Source of the DNA: a virus
IMG/VR virus record: IMGVR_UViG_3300033141_001667
Span: 1-56,815 of that record
Strand: one strand, 5' to 3'
DNA length: 56,815 nt
In this document: piece after piece, positions 48,211-55,406 of the stretch
Layout: each line of letters begins with the position of its first letter
Numbering within the stretch: the first letter of the stretch is position 1
The notes under the pieces: generated by a model
What the model saw: only the letters and a program-made list of their open reading frames with translations
What the model was told of the DNA's origin: nothing
Databases searched by the model: none
Made by a program: the position numbers and the translations under genes

Positions 48211-48638
48211 CGGCGCGAGTACTCGGCATAGCCCAAGAAGTTCTAAATTCCGGTGAAGGCAAAAATGAATGGGTTAGTTCAAATGCTGCCAAGATTCTTC
48301 TAGGACTTACTGGCGGGAGGGAATTCTATAATGCGGCAGAAAAATATGGGTGGACTAAGAAATATATTAATAGTGAGGGACGCAGAAGTAGGCCGCAAGT
48401 ATTTTACAAATATTCCGATCTTGAGTCTTATGCCAATGAGACTGGAATTGAGATCGGTGCGTATATGAGGGGGTGGCTTGAGATGATTGTATGGGCTGAT
48501 TCTCTCACTTCAATGCCAACAATCTTTGAGATCGAGGACCATGTTGTGGCCCCGTATACGGTTCAAAGCCTACAAGGGTTAATAGAAACTAGGCAGTATA
48601 GGGGGCTGCCTAGTTTAGAGGCGGGACGAGATGAATAA
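48207..48638 (+). CDS. Hypothetical replication-module protein, 143 aa
   Basis: Coupled to the replication protein by a 4-base overlap (ATGA). Begins MTARVLGIAQEVLNSGEGKN. Region SNAAKILLGLTGGREFYNAA resembles a helix-turn-helix; basic patch SEGRRSRPQVFYKYSDLESY. Probably DNA-binding or helicase-loading; not recognised as a named family. Confidence 0.55.
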   Translation: MTARVLGIAQEVLNSGEGKNEWVSSNAAKILLGLTGGREFYNAAEKYGWTKKYINSEGRRSRPQVFYKYSDLESYANETGIEIGAYMRGWLEMIVWADSLTSMPTIFEIEDHVVAPYTVQSLQGLIETRQYRGLPSLEAGRDE

Positions 48639-48644
48639 AGCTGA

Positions 48645-48725
48645 ATGTGCGTTTCTTTCAATGGTGTAGAAAAGGAATTCACATTAAAGGAGTTTGCTGG
48701 GTTGCTGGAATTCAAGGAGGCGTGA
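48645..48725 (+). CDS. Possible tiny gene, 26 aa
   Basis: ATG 48645 reads MCVSFNGVEKEFTLKEFAGL to TGA 48723. No clear ribosome site; it could be the end of a decayed frame that began MNKAE (ATG 48631), the same opening as the 48942 gene. Low confidence. Confidence 0.25.
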   Translation: MCVSFNGVEKEFTLKEFAGLLEFKEA

Positions 48726-48726
48726 A

Positions 48727-48945
48727 ATGGGTGTTATGGAATGTTCCAGAAAGGGCTGCGAGAACATACTGTGTGGCATGTACTCCTCTGAGTATGGCTA
48801 CATTTGCGGCGAGTGCTTTGAGGAACTCGTGAAGTTGGGGCCATCTTCAGATATCGGCGCATTTATGGCTCGTGCGAAGGAGCCTGATTTTGGGATTGAC
48901 TTGGAGGAACTTGCAAGGAAGAGGCTGGATGCGATCTTCAGATGA
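48727..48945 (+). CDS. Small zinc-finger phage protein, 72 aa
   Basis: CAAGGAGGCGTGAA precedes ATG 48727. Four cysteines in MECSRKGCENILCGMYSSEY followed by GYICGECFEELVKL, a pattern I recognise from a frequent small phage family (CSRKGC-NILC...YGYIC-ECFEEL). Zinc binding likely; function not known. Stop overlaps the next start. Confidence 0.68.
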   Translation: MGVMECSRKGCENILCGMYSSEYGYICGECFEELVKLGPSSDIGAFMARAKEPDFGIDLEELARKRLDAIFR

Positions 48946-49364
48946 ACAAAGCTGAGTGGGATATGATGGACGAGTATGAGAAGAACGAAACTGTTTGGAG
49001 TTACTTCCCAGATATAGCGCTAGATTCTGAGGATTGGGTATTGTCAACAGATGGGGGTGAAAGCGGCTTCAGTTTCTTCGATACTAAGGAAGAGGCAGAT
49101 GCCGCGCTTGTGGACTACAAAAAGCGTGAGAATCTCGAAGAAGCAACAGTGGAACATTGGCGTCATTACAAAGAATTTACCACAGACCGCAATGCATGTG
49201 CTTTGGTGCTGGATGAGATTGAGAAGAGGGATCTGATTGATCGATTTATAGATGAAGTGCGCAAAGCGCGTGATGACCTACCCCTATCTCCATGGATTGG
49301 TATGCGCACCGATCCCGACACAATCTGCTATTGCGCTCTCAAGGCGGTGGAAAATGGGCGGTAA
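48942..49364 (+). CDS. Hypothetical protein, ABA-sandwich-like end, 140 aa
   Basis: Begins MNKAEWDMMDEYEKNETVWS. The C-terminal half (DRNACALVLDEIEKRDLIDR then DPDTICYCALKAVENG) fits the phage ABA-sandwich pattern (A-alv-d-i...d-IC-AAlka). The N-terminal half is acidic (TKEEADAALVDYKKREN). Coupled to the previous gene by ATGA and overlapping the next start. Confidence 0.55.
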   Translation: MNKAEWDMMDEYEKNETVWSYFPDIALDSEDWVLSTDGGESGFSFFDTKEEADAALVDYKKRENLEEATVEHWRHYKEFTTDRNACALVLDEIEKRDLIDRFIDEVRKARDDLPLSPWIGMRTDPDTICYCALKAVENGR

Positions 49365-49590
49365 TCTAGCAAGGATTTTAGCTCCTTCTTTGCTTCTTGT
49401 AGAGGAACGAAAGGCAATGGAGCGATCTATGAAATTTCATAGGGACTGGCTAGCGGCATTTCAATCTGATGTTGGGATATATGCTGTAGGAGCATTAATA
49501 GAAGATCTTTGTCTAAGATTGGACGTATGCCAGCAAAAACTCAAGATAGAGCAGGAGAAAAATGATTCCAATAATCGAATTCCATGGTAG
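49354..49590 (+). CDS. Hypothetical helical protein, 78 aa
   Basis: Start at ATG 49354 (MGGNLARILAPSLLLVEERK), overlapping the previous stop by 11 bases; the GGTGGAAA upstream supports it over longer frames. Nearly all helical, ending in a Gln/Lys/Glu-rich coil (VCQQKLKIEQEKNDSNNR). Overlaps the HNH-like gene. Unrecognised. Confidence 0.5.
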   Translation: MGGNLARILAPSLLLVEERKAMERSMKFHRDWLAAFQSDVGIYAVGALIEDLCLRLDVCQQKLKIEQEKNDSNNRIPW

Positions 49591-50674
49591 AACTGCAGTT
49601 GGCCCGCATCTTAAAAAAGACGGGGAACTTTCTGCGCCGCTCGAAGATTATTTCGTTAAACCGATTCGAGTTTGGTTTGCTGGTAAAATAGCAGAGAAAC
49701 CATTATGGGTTGATGATGATGATCCGACACCATTTATTAACTGGTGGTTTGAGCAAGAAAGAGAGACACTAAGAGATGTTATTCTCCATTTCTTTGATTA
49801 TAAATGTATGCTCTCTAGCGGCCCAGTGGAAACTGGTGAAGTTCACGAACTTTACACTCGTGGAGCAGCAAGCAATGAGAGGGCATTAGTCCCATGGAAT
49901 ATGATTCCTGCCTCACGAGAGAAGCATGACTTATTGCAACAAATGCTTTGGAAAGTTTATCACTATGACCCACTAGATAGAGAGAGCGGGTTAATTTGCT
50001 TCGATACAACTACTCATCGCACTCCAGACGAATCACTTTACTTCTATACTCGCCCCGATCATGAAGCTGTTGCAGATGCACATGCTCGTAGGAAAATGGT
50101 GCTCGAATGGGCTAAGAAAAGAATTCAAGCAGATTGGGAAATAGCTCCCATTCTAGCACAGATGAGACTTGAAAAAGACTATAAGGTGCTTGGAGATCCA
50201 TCACATAAGGCGATGTTATCTGGTATGCAGAATGATGAAGATGATGATAAGCATTTCTATGTCGATACTGGTCTATGCAACTCACTAGAAAAAGCGATCA
50301 CTCTAGCTATCGAAGCAGAAGCCATTGAAGATGCTATTTTCTTGTCTCCGCCGACTGCTGTTAAGATTATGAAGCGCATTAAGGATAGAAACGAGATGCT
50401 TCTATTTATGCGGAAGGTATCATATCTTAGCAAAATGGATTTCAATAAGGAATGGGAACCGTATAAAAATGCTAATAATGGAAAGGAACATATCAGAGAC
50501 GCTATTGAAGCTGTGTGTGATTGTGGCAATGCGTCACTAAAAGTTCACAGACATATTCTTGAAGATGCCGATGATCAATTTGGAATGAACGCTCAATTCG
50601 TTATCGATGACGGCGATCCCGTTCATACTGATACATCTAAGGTTGAGGTTGTTGTGGATAAAAGGGAGGAGTGA
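49562..50674 (+). CDS. HNH-like protein, 370 aa
   Basis: GAGCAGGAGAAA precedes the ATG. Residues about 80-125 read YKCMLSSGPVETGEVHELYT, RGAASNERALVPWNMIPASR, EKHDLLQQ, with His and Asn spaced as in HNH nucleases (EvHEl-R...N-iP-s-eKH). Later parts are helical and acidic, with VDTGLCNSLEKAITLAIEAE. Sits between replication and small-gene rows. Either a phage endonuclease or a replication accessory; the HNH reading is my best interpretation. Confidence 0.58.
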   Translation: MIPIIEFHGRTAVGPHLKKDGELSAPLEDYFVKPIRVWFAGKIAEKPLWVDDDDPTPFINWWFEQERETLRDVILHFFDYKCMLSSGPVETGEVHELYTRGAASNERALVPWNMIPASREKHDLLQQMLWKVYHYDPLDRESGLICFDTTTHRTPDESLYFYTRPDHEAVADAHARRKMVLEWAKKRIQADWEIAPILAQMRLEKDYKVLGDPSHKAMLSGMQNDEDDDKHFYVDTGLCNSLEKAITLAIEAEAIEDAIFLSPPTAVKIMKRIKDRNEMLLFMRKVSYLSKMDFNKEWEPYKNANNGKEHIRDAIEAVCDCGNASLKVHRHILEDADDQFGMNAQFVIDDGDPVHTDTSKVEVVVDKREE

Positions 50675-50847
50675 TGGACGCAATGCTGACAGAGCTATAC
50701 AAGCGTGTGTTCGAGACGAAACGAGAAGCAGAGATCGTTGGAAATGGCGAGAATGCCGACCGAAGGCGCGGGATTGCCATTGCCAAGAACAGGCTGCTGT
50801 CCGAATTGATCGACATACGAACCGATCAGATCAGAAACGAGAGGTGA
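50674..50847 (+). CDS. Tiny hypothetical protein, 57 aa
   Basis: AAAGGGAGGAGTG precedes the ATG, which overlaps the HNH-like gene stop. Begins MDAMLTELYKRVFETKREAE and ends RLLSELIDIRTDQIRNER; helical and basic. Unrecognised. Confidence 0.55.
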   Translation: MDAMLTELYKRVFETKREAEIVGNGENADRRRGIAIAKNRLLSELIDIRTDQIRNER

Positions 50848-50850
50848 ATC

Positions 50851-50972
50851 ATGACCCGCCCAGAACTCCGCACAGAGATCTAACGGCTAGGGCGACGGGC
50901 TGGGGCCTCGCGAGAGGCAGGCGATACTGCGAGATAGCGGTGAATCGTATGAGGCAGGAAGTGCTTTGCTGA
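50851..50972 (+). pseudogene. Frameshifted small gene
   Basis: ATG 50851 gives MTRPELRTEI then TAA; in the adjacent frame the text continues LTARATGWGLARGRRYCEIA and VNRMRQEVLC to TGA 50970. The pieces look like one protein interrupted by a single-base shift near 50878. The area is GC-rich relative to its neighbours. Confidence 0.4.
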
Positions 50973-50983
50973 GGAGGTGTGAC

Positions 50984-51187
50984 GTGATCGTTGTTTCTTC
51001 ACGTGTCTACGATCTTGTTAAGGAAATCGAACTACAGCATCCTGATTGGCCTGAAATCGATGTTCTGATTGAGGCGTATCGTCGGGACGCGCCCGAGCGC
51101 AAGAAGGAATCGGATTTATTCTGGGGAAAGGCAGCAATAAGGGAGTGCGGATGCCCGGAGAATCGAAAACCAGCAAGCGCAGATTGA
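50984..51187 (+). CDS. Hypothetical protein, 67 aa
   Basis: GTG start 50984 after GAGGAGGTGTGAC. Reads VIVVSSRVYDLVKEIELQHP and then EIDVLIEAYRRDAPERKKES; helical, with a Cys pair near the end (ECGCPEN). Its tail overlaps the next tiny gene. Unrecognised. Confidence 0.5.
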   Translation: MIVVSSRVYDLVKEIELQHPDWPEIDVLIEAYRRDAPERKKESDLFWGKAAIRECGCPENRKPASAD

Positions 51188-51270
51188 AGGTCCGCGAGCG
51201 ATGGCTTGAGGTGCTTGAGCTGCGTAAGGAAGGCAAGACATTCGAGGCGATTGCCGTAAGTGCGCGGTGA
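51151..51270 (+). CDS. Truncated helix-turn-helix protein, 39 aa
   Basis: AGGGAGTGCGG precedes ATG 51151. MPGESKTSKRRLKVRERWLE then VLELRKEGKTFEAIAVSAR: the first helices of a typical phage helix-turn-helix (alELRkeG-tfeeIAealG), cut at TGA 51268 before the recognition helix. Remnant or minimal form. Confidence 0.45.
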   Translation: MPGESKTSKRRLKVRERWLEVLELRKEGKTFEAIAVSAR

Positions 51271-51317
51271 AGCAAGTAGATGGGGCGGCCATAATCGGCG
51301 GGACGATTCGCGTCGAT

Positions 51318-51352
51318 GACGGCTGAAACTTCATTCTAGATGCTTGATAAGG
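51318..51352. repeat. Direct repeat, left copy
   Basis: GACGGCTGAAACTTCATTCT followed by AGATGCTTGATAAGG; the right copy at 51650-51683 differs at one base plus the end. The two copies flank the 51360-51671 gene. Confidence 0.75.
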
Positions 51353-51359
51353 AGGCAAC

Positions 51360-51671
51360 ATGAACGCGGTTGACGCATTGATAAGCATGGAAGACGCATA
51401 CGACTTAACGGTTGAGATACGCGCCGAGCAGTGGGCGAGATGGTGTACTGAACTTGAGCAGAGAAAAGGACGGCTTACACCACTCATTCTTGGCATGACC
51501 GTAGAAGAGCTTGAGATTGTGGCTGATATGTTACATCAAGGAACATTGAAAAAATTAGAGGTGCTTACTGATGGTATTGGAGATGAGAACTCAAGCGATC
51601 CTTATGAGAGAGGGATGGCTGAGGGTGCTAAGTTGGTGGCGGGAAGATTGACGGCTGAAACTTCATCCTAG
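51360..51671 (+). CDS. Hypothetical protein flanked by direct repeats, 103 aa
   Basis: AAGGAGGCAAC precedes ATG. Helical: MNAVDALISMEDAYDLTVEI and MTVEELEIVADMLHQGTLKK, ending AGRLTAETSS inside the right repeat. Its 3' end is thus duplicated upstream of its own start, a sign of cassette insertion or partial duplication. Unrecognised. Confidence 0.55.
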   Translation: MNAVDALISMEDAYDLTVEIRAEQWARWCTELEQRKGRLTPLILGMTVEELEIVADMLHQGTLKKLEVLTDGIGDENSSDPYERGMAEGAKLVAGRLTAETSS

Positions 51672-51683
51672 ATGCTTGATAGG
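51650..51683. repeat. Direct repeat, right copy
   Basis: GACGGCTGAAACTTCATCCT then AGATGCTTGATAGG. See the left copy. Confidence 0.75.
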
Positions 51684-51713
51684 TATAGTGGGATACGCAA
51701 GGAGTGAGTGAAG

Positions 51714-51866
51714 ATGACACCAAGACAGGAAACGACAGCAGTGAGACGAGCACTCATCGAAGTCGGGTTCGATAAGAAAGTGGTCAGTGTTGGGCATGGT
51801 CGCGGTACGGCGGCGGCATGGCTCAGGACGATACGCGGCTCAATGCGTAGCGACACAATTGAATGA
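51714..51866 (+). CDS. Tiny hypothetical protein, 50 aa
   Basis: CAAGGAGTGAGTGAAG precedes ATG 51714. MTPRQETTAVRRALIEVGFD then KVVSVGHGRGTAAAWLRTI. The VSVGHGRGTA-W pattern resembles small phage/plasmid proteins with V-s-V-h-G-GTa-gWi; function unknown. Confidence 0.55.
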   Translation: MTPRQETTAVRRALIEVGFDKKVVSVGHGRGTAAAWLRTIRGSMRSDTIE

Positions 51867-51875
51867 GGTGCTAGC

Positions 51876-51947
51876 ATGAGTGACGAGCAATACATCAAGT
51901 TGTTCGAGGAGTTCAACGAATGCGGCTATATCACGTGCCCTGAGTGA
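51876..51947 (+). CDS. Very short reading frame, 23 aa
   Basis: GAGGTGCTAGC precedes ATG 51876; MSDEQYIKLFEEFNECGYIT then CPE and TGA. The ribosome site is decent; the start of a longer lost gene or a real micro-peptide. Confidence 0.3.
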   Translation: MSDEQYIKLFEEFNECGYITCPE

Positions 51948-51948
51948 G

Positions 51949-52251
51949 GTGGAACAAGAAGAGCTTAACGAGCTGTGTGCGTTTGAGAAGTGCGTTCGCA
52001 TACGACAGAGAAACATCGAGAGGGTTTTTCGAGGAGATGTGATGAGGGAGCAAATAGCTGATGTATTACAAGATTTTGCGACTGTTTTAATTGAGGAGAT
52101 ATCATGCCTCTATGATCTAGATATCGATGAAGAATGTGCAATTATGGATCGTTTAAATGGAGTAATTCAAGCATTTCGTGATAACGATGCATCCGTATAC
52201 GACAGAGGAACATCAAGAGGAAATATATGTAGAAAAGGGGACGATGAGTAA
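51949..52251 (+). CDS. Hypothetical helical protein, 100 aa or 69 aa
   Basis: GTG 51949 reads VEQEELNELCAFEKCVRIRQ with GAGTGAG upstream; in the same frame ATG 52042 (MREQIADVLQDFATVLIEEI) has the better CGAGGAGATGTG site, so a 69-aa product is also likely. Mostly helical and acidic; ends over the start of the nuclease gene. Confidence 0.5.
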   Translation: MEQEELNELCAFEKCVRIRQRNIERVFRGDVMREQIADVLQDFATVLIEEISCLYDLDIDEECAIMDRLNGVIQAFRDNDASVYDRGTSRGNICRKGDDE

Positions 52252-52687
52252 AAGCGAGCTTGAAATATTATTCATCAATATATTTGATCTTTTTGTAAGA
52301 TCTCACAAGATACCGCCTATTTCATATGAGCGCGAATATCATTTTGCCGCAGAACATGTAGGCACAGGGCCAGGGGTTCGTAACCGGCTTAAAGCTGCCG
52401 GTCTCTGTGATTGGCGTTTCGATTTTGCCTTTCTTTTAGGTGATTCTGGTAACGTTGCTGTAGAAATTGATGGTGGAACACACATGGTTAGATGGTCCCC
52501 AAAACTTAAGAAGCACGTAGTGGTTGGGCATCACTCAAAAAGCGGGGATTATGCCAAGATAAACGCGGCTACACGATTAGGATGGAAAGTTCTTAGATTC
52601 ACTGGAACTATGCTAAAAAAGAACCCAACAAGATGCATGTATGATCTAGCGGCATGTCTTGGATTTGGCTTTGAATCCGAAATGTAG
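52244..52687 (+). CDS. VSR/DUF559-like PD-(D/E)XK nuclease
   Basis: 147 aa from MSKSELEILFINIFDLFVRS; AAAAGGGGACG precedes it. Motifs: YHFAAEHVG, RFDFAFLLGD, VAVEIDGGTH, DYAKINAATRLGWKVLRFTG: the E...D...E-x-D/K core of very-short-patch-repair-type nucleases, found in many phages as Holliday-junction-like or nicking enzymes. Normal family length. Suggests DNA processing alongside Sak4. Confidence 0.76.
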   Translation: MSKSELEILFINIFDLFVRSHKIPPISYEREYHFAAEHVGTGPGVRNRLKAAGLCDWRFDFAFLLGDSGNVAVEIDGGTHMVRWSPKLKKHVVVGHHSKSGDYAKINAATRLGWKVLRFTGTMLKKNPTRCMYDLAACLGFGFESEM

Positions 52688-52715
52688 TATTATAGAGAGA
52701 TAAAGGGGAGGAGGC

Positions 52716-53057
52716 ATGAAACTAAAGCTAGGAATTCAACGGGTAGATAATATTGTGTTTGGGCGAGTGCTGGAGCAGGATGAGGCGCTACGAAATACTG
52801 GCGAGGATTATAGAGTTCTGGCTGATGGCGGGTCTGTAGTTACAGAGCTTGCATCTTGTGGGAGTCCGGAATTGTCTGATTGGTTCTTGTATGTGCGTGG
52901 TGAAATTACAGAGTTGGATAACGATTGGTTCGCCTGCGCATATGTCAACGAGGCGGATGCCATTCAAGCTGTTATTGACATTAAGATGCTTGTCGCCAAA
53001 GTCAATGGGACATCTCAAGAGAAAATTGAGGACTACGCCCTGGAGATCATTGAATAA
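52716..53057 (+). CDS. Hypothetical phage protein, 113 aa
   Basis: GGGGAGGAGGC precedes the ATG. MKLKLGIQRVDNIVFGRVLE, then VNEADAIQAVIDIKMLVAKV; alternating strand/helix. No catalytic motif recognised. In the same row as the nuclease and phosphoesterase genes. Confidence 0.55.
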   Translation: MKLKLGIQRVDNIVFGRVLEQDEALRNTGEDYRVLADGGSVVTELASCGSPELSDWFLYVRGEITELDNDWFACAYVNEADAIQAVIDIKMLVAKVNGTSQEKIEDYALEIIE

Positions 53058-53067
53058 TGGGGGAGTT

Positions 53068-53850
53068 ATGCAACGAATATTAATCGAGGCAGATTATCAT
53101 TCACATCATCGTGCAGGATTAAATGCGCCTGATTTCTGGATGCCAGAACGTGGTACAAATGGGAAATGGGGGCGAATGCAGCGTGAGTTATGGAACGCTC
53201 GCTGTGATATCCTTGAGAAGATTGGGCCAGTAGATTGCCATGCAATTAATGGAGACGTTATTGATGGGAGAGGAGAGGCGAGCGGATCGACTGAGTTACT
53301 TGCTGATCCATCATGGTTAAATCAGATTGAAAACGCTGAACAAGTAGCCCGCCAAGTTCAATTTAAGGGCAAGCCAAGGATAATTATGAGTCGTGGTACT
53401 AGCTACCATGTGGGAAAACTAGATGATTATGAAGATATGTTGGCCGATCATCTTGGAGCAACGATTAAAGATCATCCATTCTTTACGGTAGATGGCGTCA
53501 CTTTCGATATGAAACATAAGATAGGAAGCAGTTCTATTCCACATGGAAGGGGTACGCCAATAGCCCGTGATCGGCTTTGGAATGTTTTATGGGCAGAAAA
53601 AGGGGAGCAGCCGAAAGCCGATGTTATCATTCGCAGTCATGTTCATTATTATAGCGTTGTTGGCGGCGCTAGATGGGTTGCTATGACGACGCCTGCTCTA
53701 CAGGCTGCGGCAACTAAGTACGGTGGTCGGATTATGTCAGGAACTGTTGATTGGGGTGTAGTTGTTTTTGATGTAGAAGACGGAGAGTTTAGCTGGAAAG
53801 TGTATCTGGTCAACCTTAAATCGAACAAAGTAAAGGCTGTGAAGTTATGA
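53068..53850 (+). CDS. Metallophosphoesterase-like protein
   Basis: 260 aa; start at ATG 53068 after GGGGGAG. Calcineurin-like pattern: EADYHSHHRAG (D-x-H-x-H), INGDVIDG, SRGTSYHVG (where the usual GNH is GT-x2-H), and RSHVHYYSVVGG (H-x-H). Two metals would be bound; substrate unknown, possibly nucleic acid or a nucleotide. The GNH change is slightly atypical. Confidence 0.66.
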   Translation: MQRILIEADYHSHHRAGLNAPDFWMPERGTNGKWGRMQRELWNARCDILEKIGPVDCHAINGDVIDGRGEASGSTELLADPSWLNQIENAEQVARQVQFKGKPRIIMSRGTSYHVGKLDDYEDMLADHLGATIKDHPFFTVDGVTFDMKHKIGSSSIPHGRGTPIARDRLWNVLWAEKGEQPKADVIIRSHVHYYSVVGGARWVAMTTPALQAAATKYGGRIMSGTVDWGVVVFDVEDGEFSWKVYLVNLKSNKVKAVKL

Positions 53851-54095
53851 CCGGTATTACTGTGTCCGTTCCCGAAAGCAGTATGGAACCATATCCTTAT
53901 CCTCGTTGGTCCCTGAAAGAAGAGGAGATTTTGCGGCGATGGCATCCTGTTCTTGGAACGAGACAGTGTTCTGATATATGGTCATTGTTGACTGGGCGCG
54001 GACGGTCAGTTGAGCAGATTGACAACAAGACTAGACGCATGGGAATACAAAATAGTGTCCCAGATGATTGGTTAAAGCTATTTGGCGGAGAATAA
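53847..54095 (+). CDS. Hypothetical SANT/Myb-like protein, 82 aa
   Basis: ATGA overlap with the previous gene. WSLKEEEILRRWHPVLGTRQ, CSDIWSLLTGRGRSVEQIDN then KTRRMGI look like a Myb/SANT helix set that recurs in small phage genes (W-xeEe-il...GRt-~qI-nka). DNA-binding is plausible. Confidence 0.55.
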   Translation: MTGITVSVPESSMEPYPYPRWSLKEEEILRRWHPVLGTRQCSDIWSLLTGRGRSVEQIDNKTRRMGIQNSVPDDWLKLFGGE

Positions 54096-54104
54096 CATTT
54101 TAGC

Positions 54105-54133
54105 TTGCCTTTATTGCCTGAATGTGGTATAAT
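54105..54133 (+). promoter_or_regulatory. Sigma70-like promoter
   Basis: TTGCCT (54105-54110), 17 bases, TATAAT (54128-54133), between 53847-54095 and the following row. Confidence 0.72.
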
Positions 54134-54156
54134 AGACATTATACAAATAGAAGGAT

Positions 54157-54384
54157 GTGATTATTACAGTGGAACCACTAACACGAGAAGAACGTATGGA
54201 TCTTTTAGAAGATTGCGTTTGTCCCGTGTGTGGAGTGCGCCATGCTGTCTTTGAAGAAGTTCTCGCTTGTTTGGGGGACCACGACGATGAGGGTTATGAG
54301 ATAGCCAATGATTACTTGCCGAGAGCTATGGAACTCATGTTGCTAGAAGAAGCTAAAGACATACTCGATCATACGGAGGATTAA
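54157..54384 (+). CDS. Small zinc-binding-like protein, 75 aa
   Basis: First gene after the 54105 promoter. Start is GTG 54157 or GTG 54169 (VEPLTREERMDLLEDCVCPV); AGAAGGAT lies close. CPVCGVRHAVFEEVLACLGD has two Cys and two His that could hold zinc. Unrecognised. Confidence 0.5.
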   Translation: MIITVEPLTREERMDLLEDCVCPVCGVRHAVFEEVLACLGDHDDEGYEIANDYLPRAMELMLLEEAKDILDHTED

Positions 54385-54390
54385 TTACGA

Positions 54391-54633
54391 ATGGCGGATA
54401 GCCATGGCCATGATTTGTGGGAAAAACTCAGAGATGTTCCCGCGTTAAGATTTCAATTGATTGAGTTGGCCCAAGCAAGATCTGCCAATGAGCTACTAGT
54501 TGAATTATGTTTTGGCGATATCGAGGAATTATCTTTGTTTGTTCGAGGTCCGTTAGAGCGCCGCCTTAGAAAAGTCGTTGGTTTCGATGGAGTAAAATAT
54601 ATTCGCCGGGAGTGTGGGAGACTGGGGATATAG
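54391..54633 (+). CDS. Hypothetical protein, 80 aa
   Basis: Begins MADSHGHDLWEKLRDVPALR; basic end (LERRLRKVVGFDGVKYIRRE). Upstream GGAGGATTAATTACG is adequate. Helical; unrecognised. Confidence 0.5.
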   Translation: MADSHGHDLWEKLRDVPALRFQLIELAQARSANELLVELCFGDIEELSLFVRGPLERRLRKVVGFDGVKYIRRECGRLGI

Positions 54634-54642
54634 GGGGTCGGA

Positions 54643-54834
54643 TTGAATAAAGAAAAGAGTTCTGATTGTATAGACAATCTAAGCGGCATTGCAAATAACT
54701 TACATGCAGCAGTAGATGAAGTAGAGGATTTGGAGGGAAGACACCCAAGTTATCTCGGTGGATTTTTGAGGGCGGCAAGAAGATTGGTGTTGTACGTTGT
54801 GGATGTTTTGAAAAAAAGATTACAAGGGGGATAG
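54643..54834 (+). CDS. Hypothetical helical protein, 63 aa
   Basis: TTG start at 54643 after GGGGGTCGGA. MNKEKSSDCIDNLSGIANNL then HAAVDEVEDLEGRHPSYLGG; two helices. Next gene starts directly after. Low identity to anything I know. Confidence 0.45.
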   Translation: MNKEKSSDCIDNLSGIANNLHAAVDEVEDLEGRHPSYLGGFLRAARRLVLYVVDVLKKRLQGG

Positions 54835-54835
54835 G

Positions 54836-55051
54836 ATGACAGATAAAGTTAAGGATTTCGTAATCAAGGGAATTGTGAGAGGAATTACACTAGTAACAAT
54901 GTGGCTCGCTAATTGTGTATTGGGATGGAAGATTCTTGAGCGATCAAGCGTATGGGCCGTATTTGCTGTTATCACTATGGTTGTATTCTGCGGGCTGATT
55001 ACATTCGCAGTTACTAATACTGTTGTGGCAACGTCCACCAAGAAGAAATAA
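54836..55051 (+). CDS. Two-segment membrane protein, 71 aa
   Basis: AAGGGGGATAGG precedes the ATG. Hydrophobic segments GITLVTMWLANCVLGWKI and VWAVFAVITMVVFCGLITFA, with basic ends. A holin-like or superinfection-exclusion candidate; located in the early-type row, not the lysis area. Confidence 0.6.
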   Translation: MTDKVKDFVIKGIVRGITLVTMWLANCVLGWKILERSSVWAVFAVITMVVFCGLITFAVTNTVVATSTKKK

Positions 55052-55052
55052 A

Positions 55053-55256
55053 ATGGCTAATAATCGCTGGCATAAAGGAAATAAACCCACTCGCATGGAA
55101 GAATATCTTCATCAATGTCGTTTGAATGAATCATATGAACTTATCATGGATTGGATAGGAAATGGTCTTATCATTTCGCCAGACAGCAGAACGATAGACA
55201 GGATGACGGAAGAGATGAGAGATTTGATGGAAACAGGAGCGGCTAAGAAGATATAA
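55053..55256 (+). CDS. Hypothetical protein, 67 aa
   Basis: Starts MANNRWHKGNKPTRMEEYLH two bases after the previous stop. Short charged protein ending MRDLMETGAAKKI; a weak AGAAGAAAT site precedes it. Last gene of the rightward row. Unrecognised. Confidence 0.5.
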   Translation: MANNRWHKGNKPTRMEEYLHQCRLNESYELIMDWIGNGLIISPDSRTIDRMTEEMRDLMETGAAKKI

Positions 55257-55289
55257 CTTCTTCTGTGTTGGCAAATTCCTTAGTCTTAA

Positions 55290-55406
55290 TCAATTGAGGA
55301 ATCGTTTATCATGCTGTTGAAATTGGTCCTTTGCGCATTCCATCCCATCTCTTTCCAAACCAAGATCAAATCCGCCGATCCCGCTAAATAACGATCCGAA
55401 TTTCAT
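55290..55406 (-). pseudogene. Truncated C5 cytosine methyltransferase N-terminus, 38 aa
   Basis: MKFGSLFSGIGGFDLGLERD then GMEC is the motif-I start of Dcm/C5 methyltransferases. After it the frame reads AKDQFQQHDKRFLN and stops; motifs IV-X are absent. GAGAGGTTGAT precedes the ATG. It follows the N4/N6 methyltransferase gene with an ATGA overlap. Confidence 0.65.
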
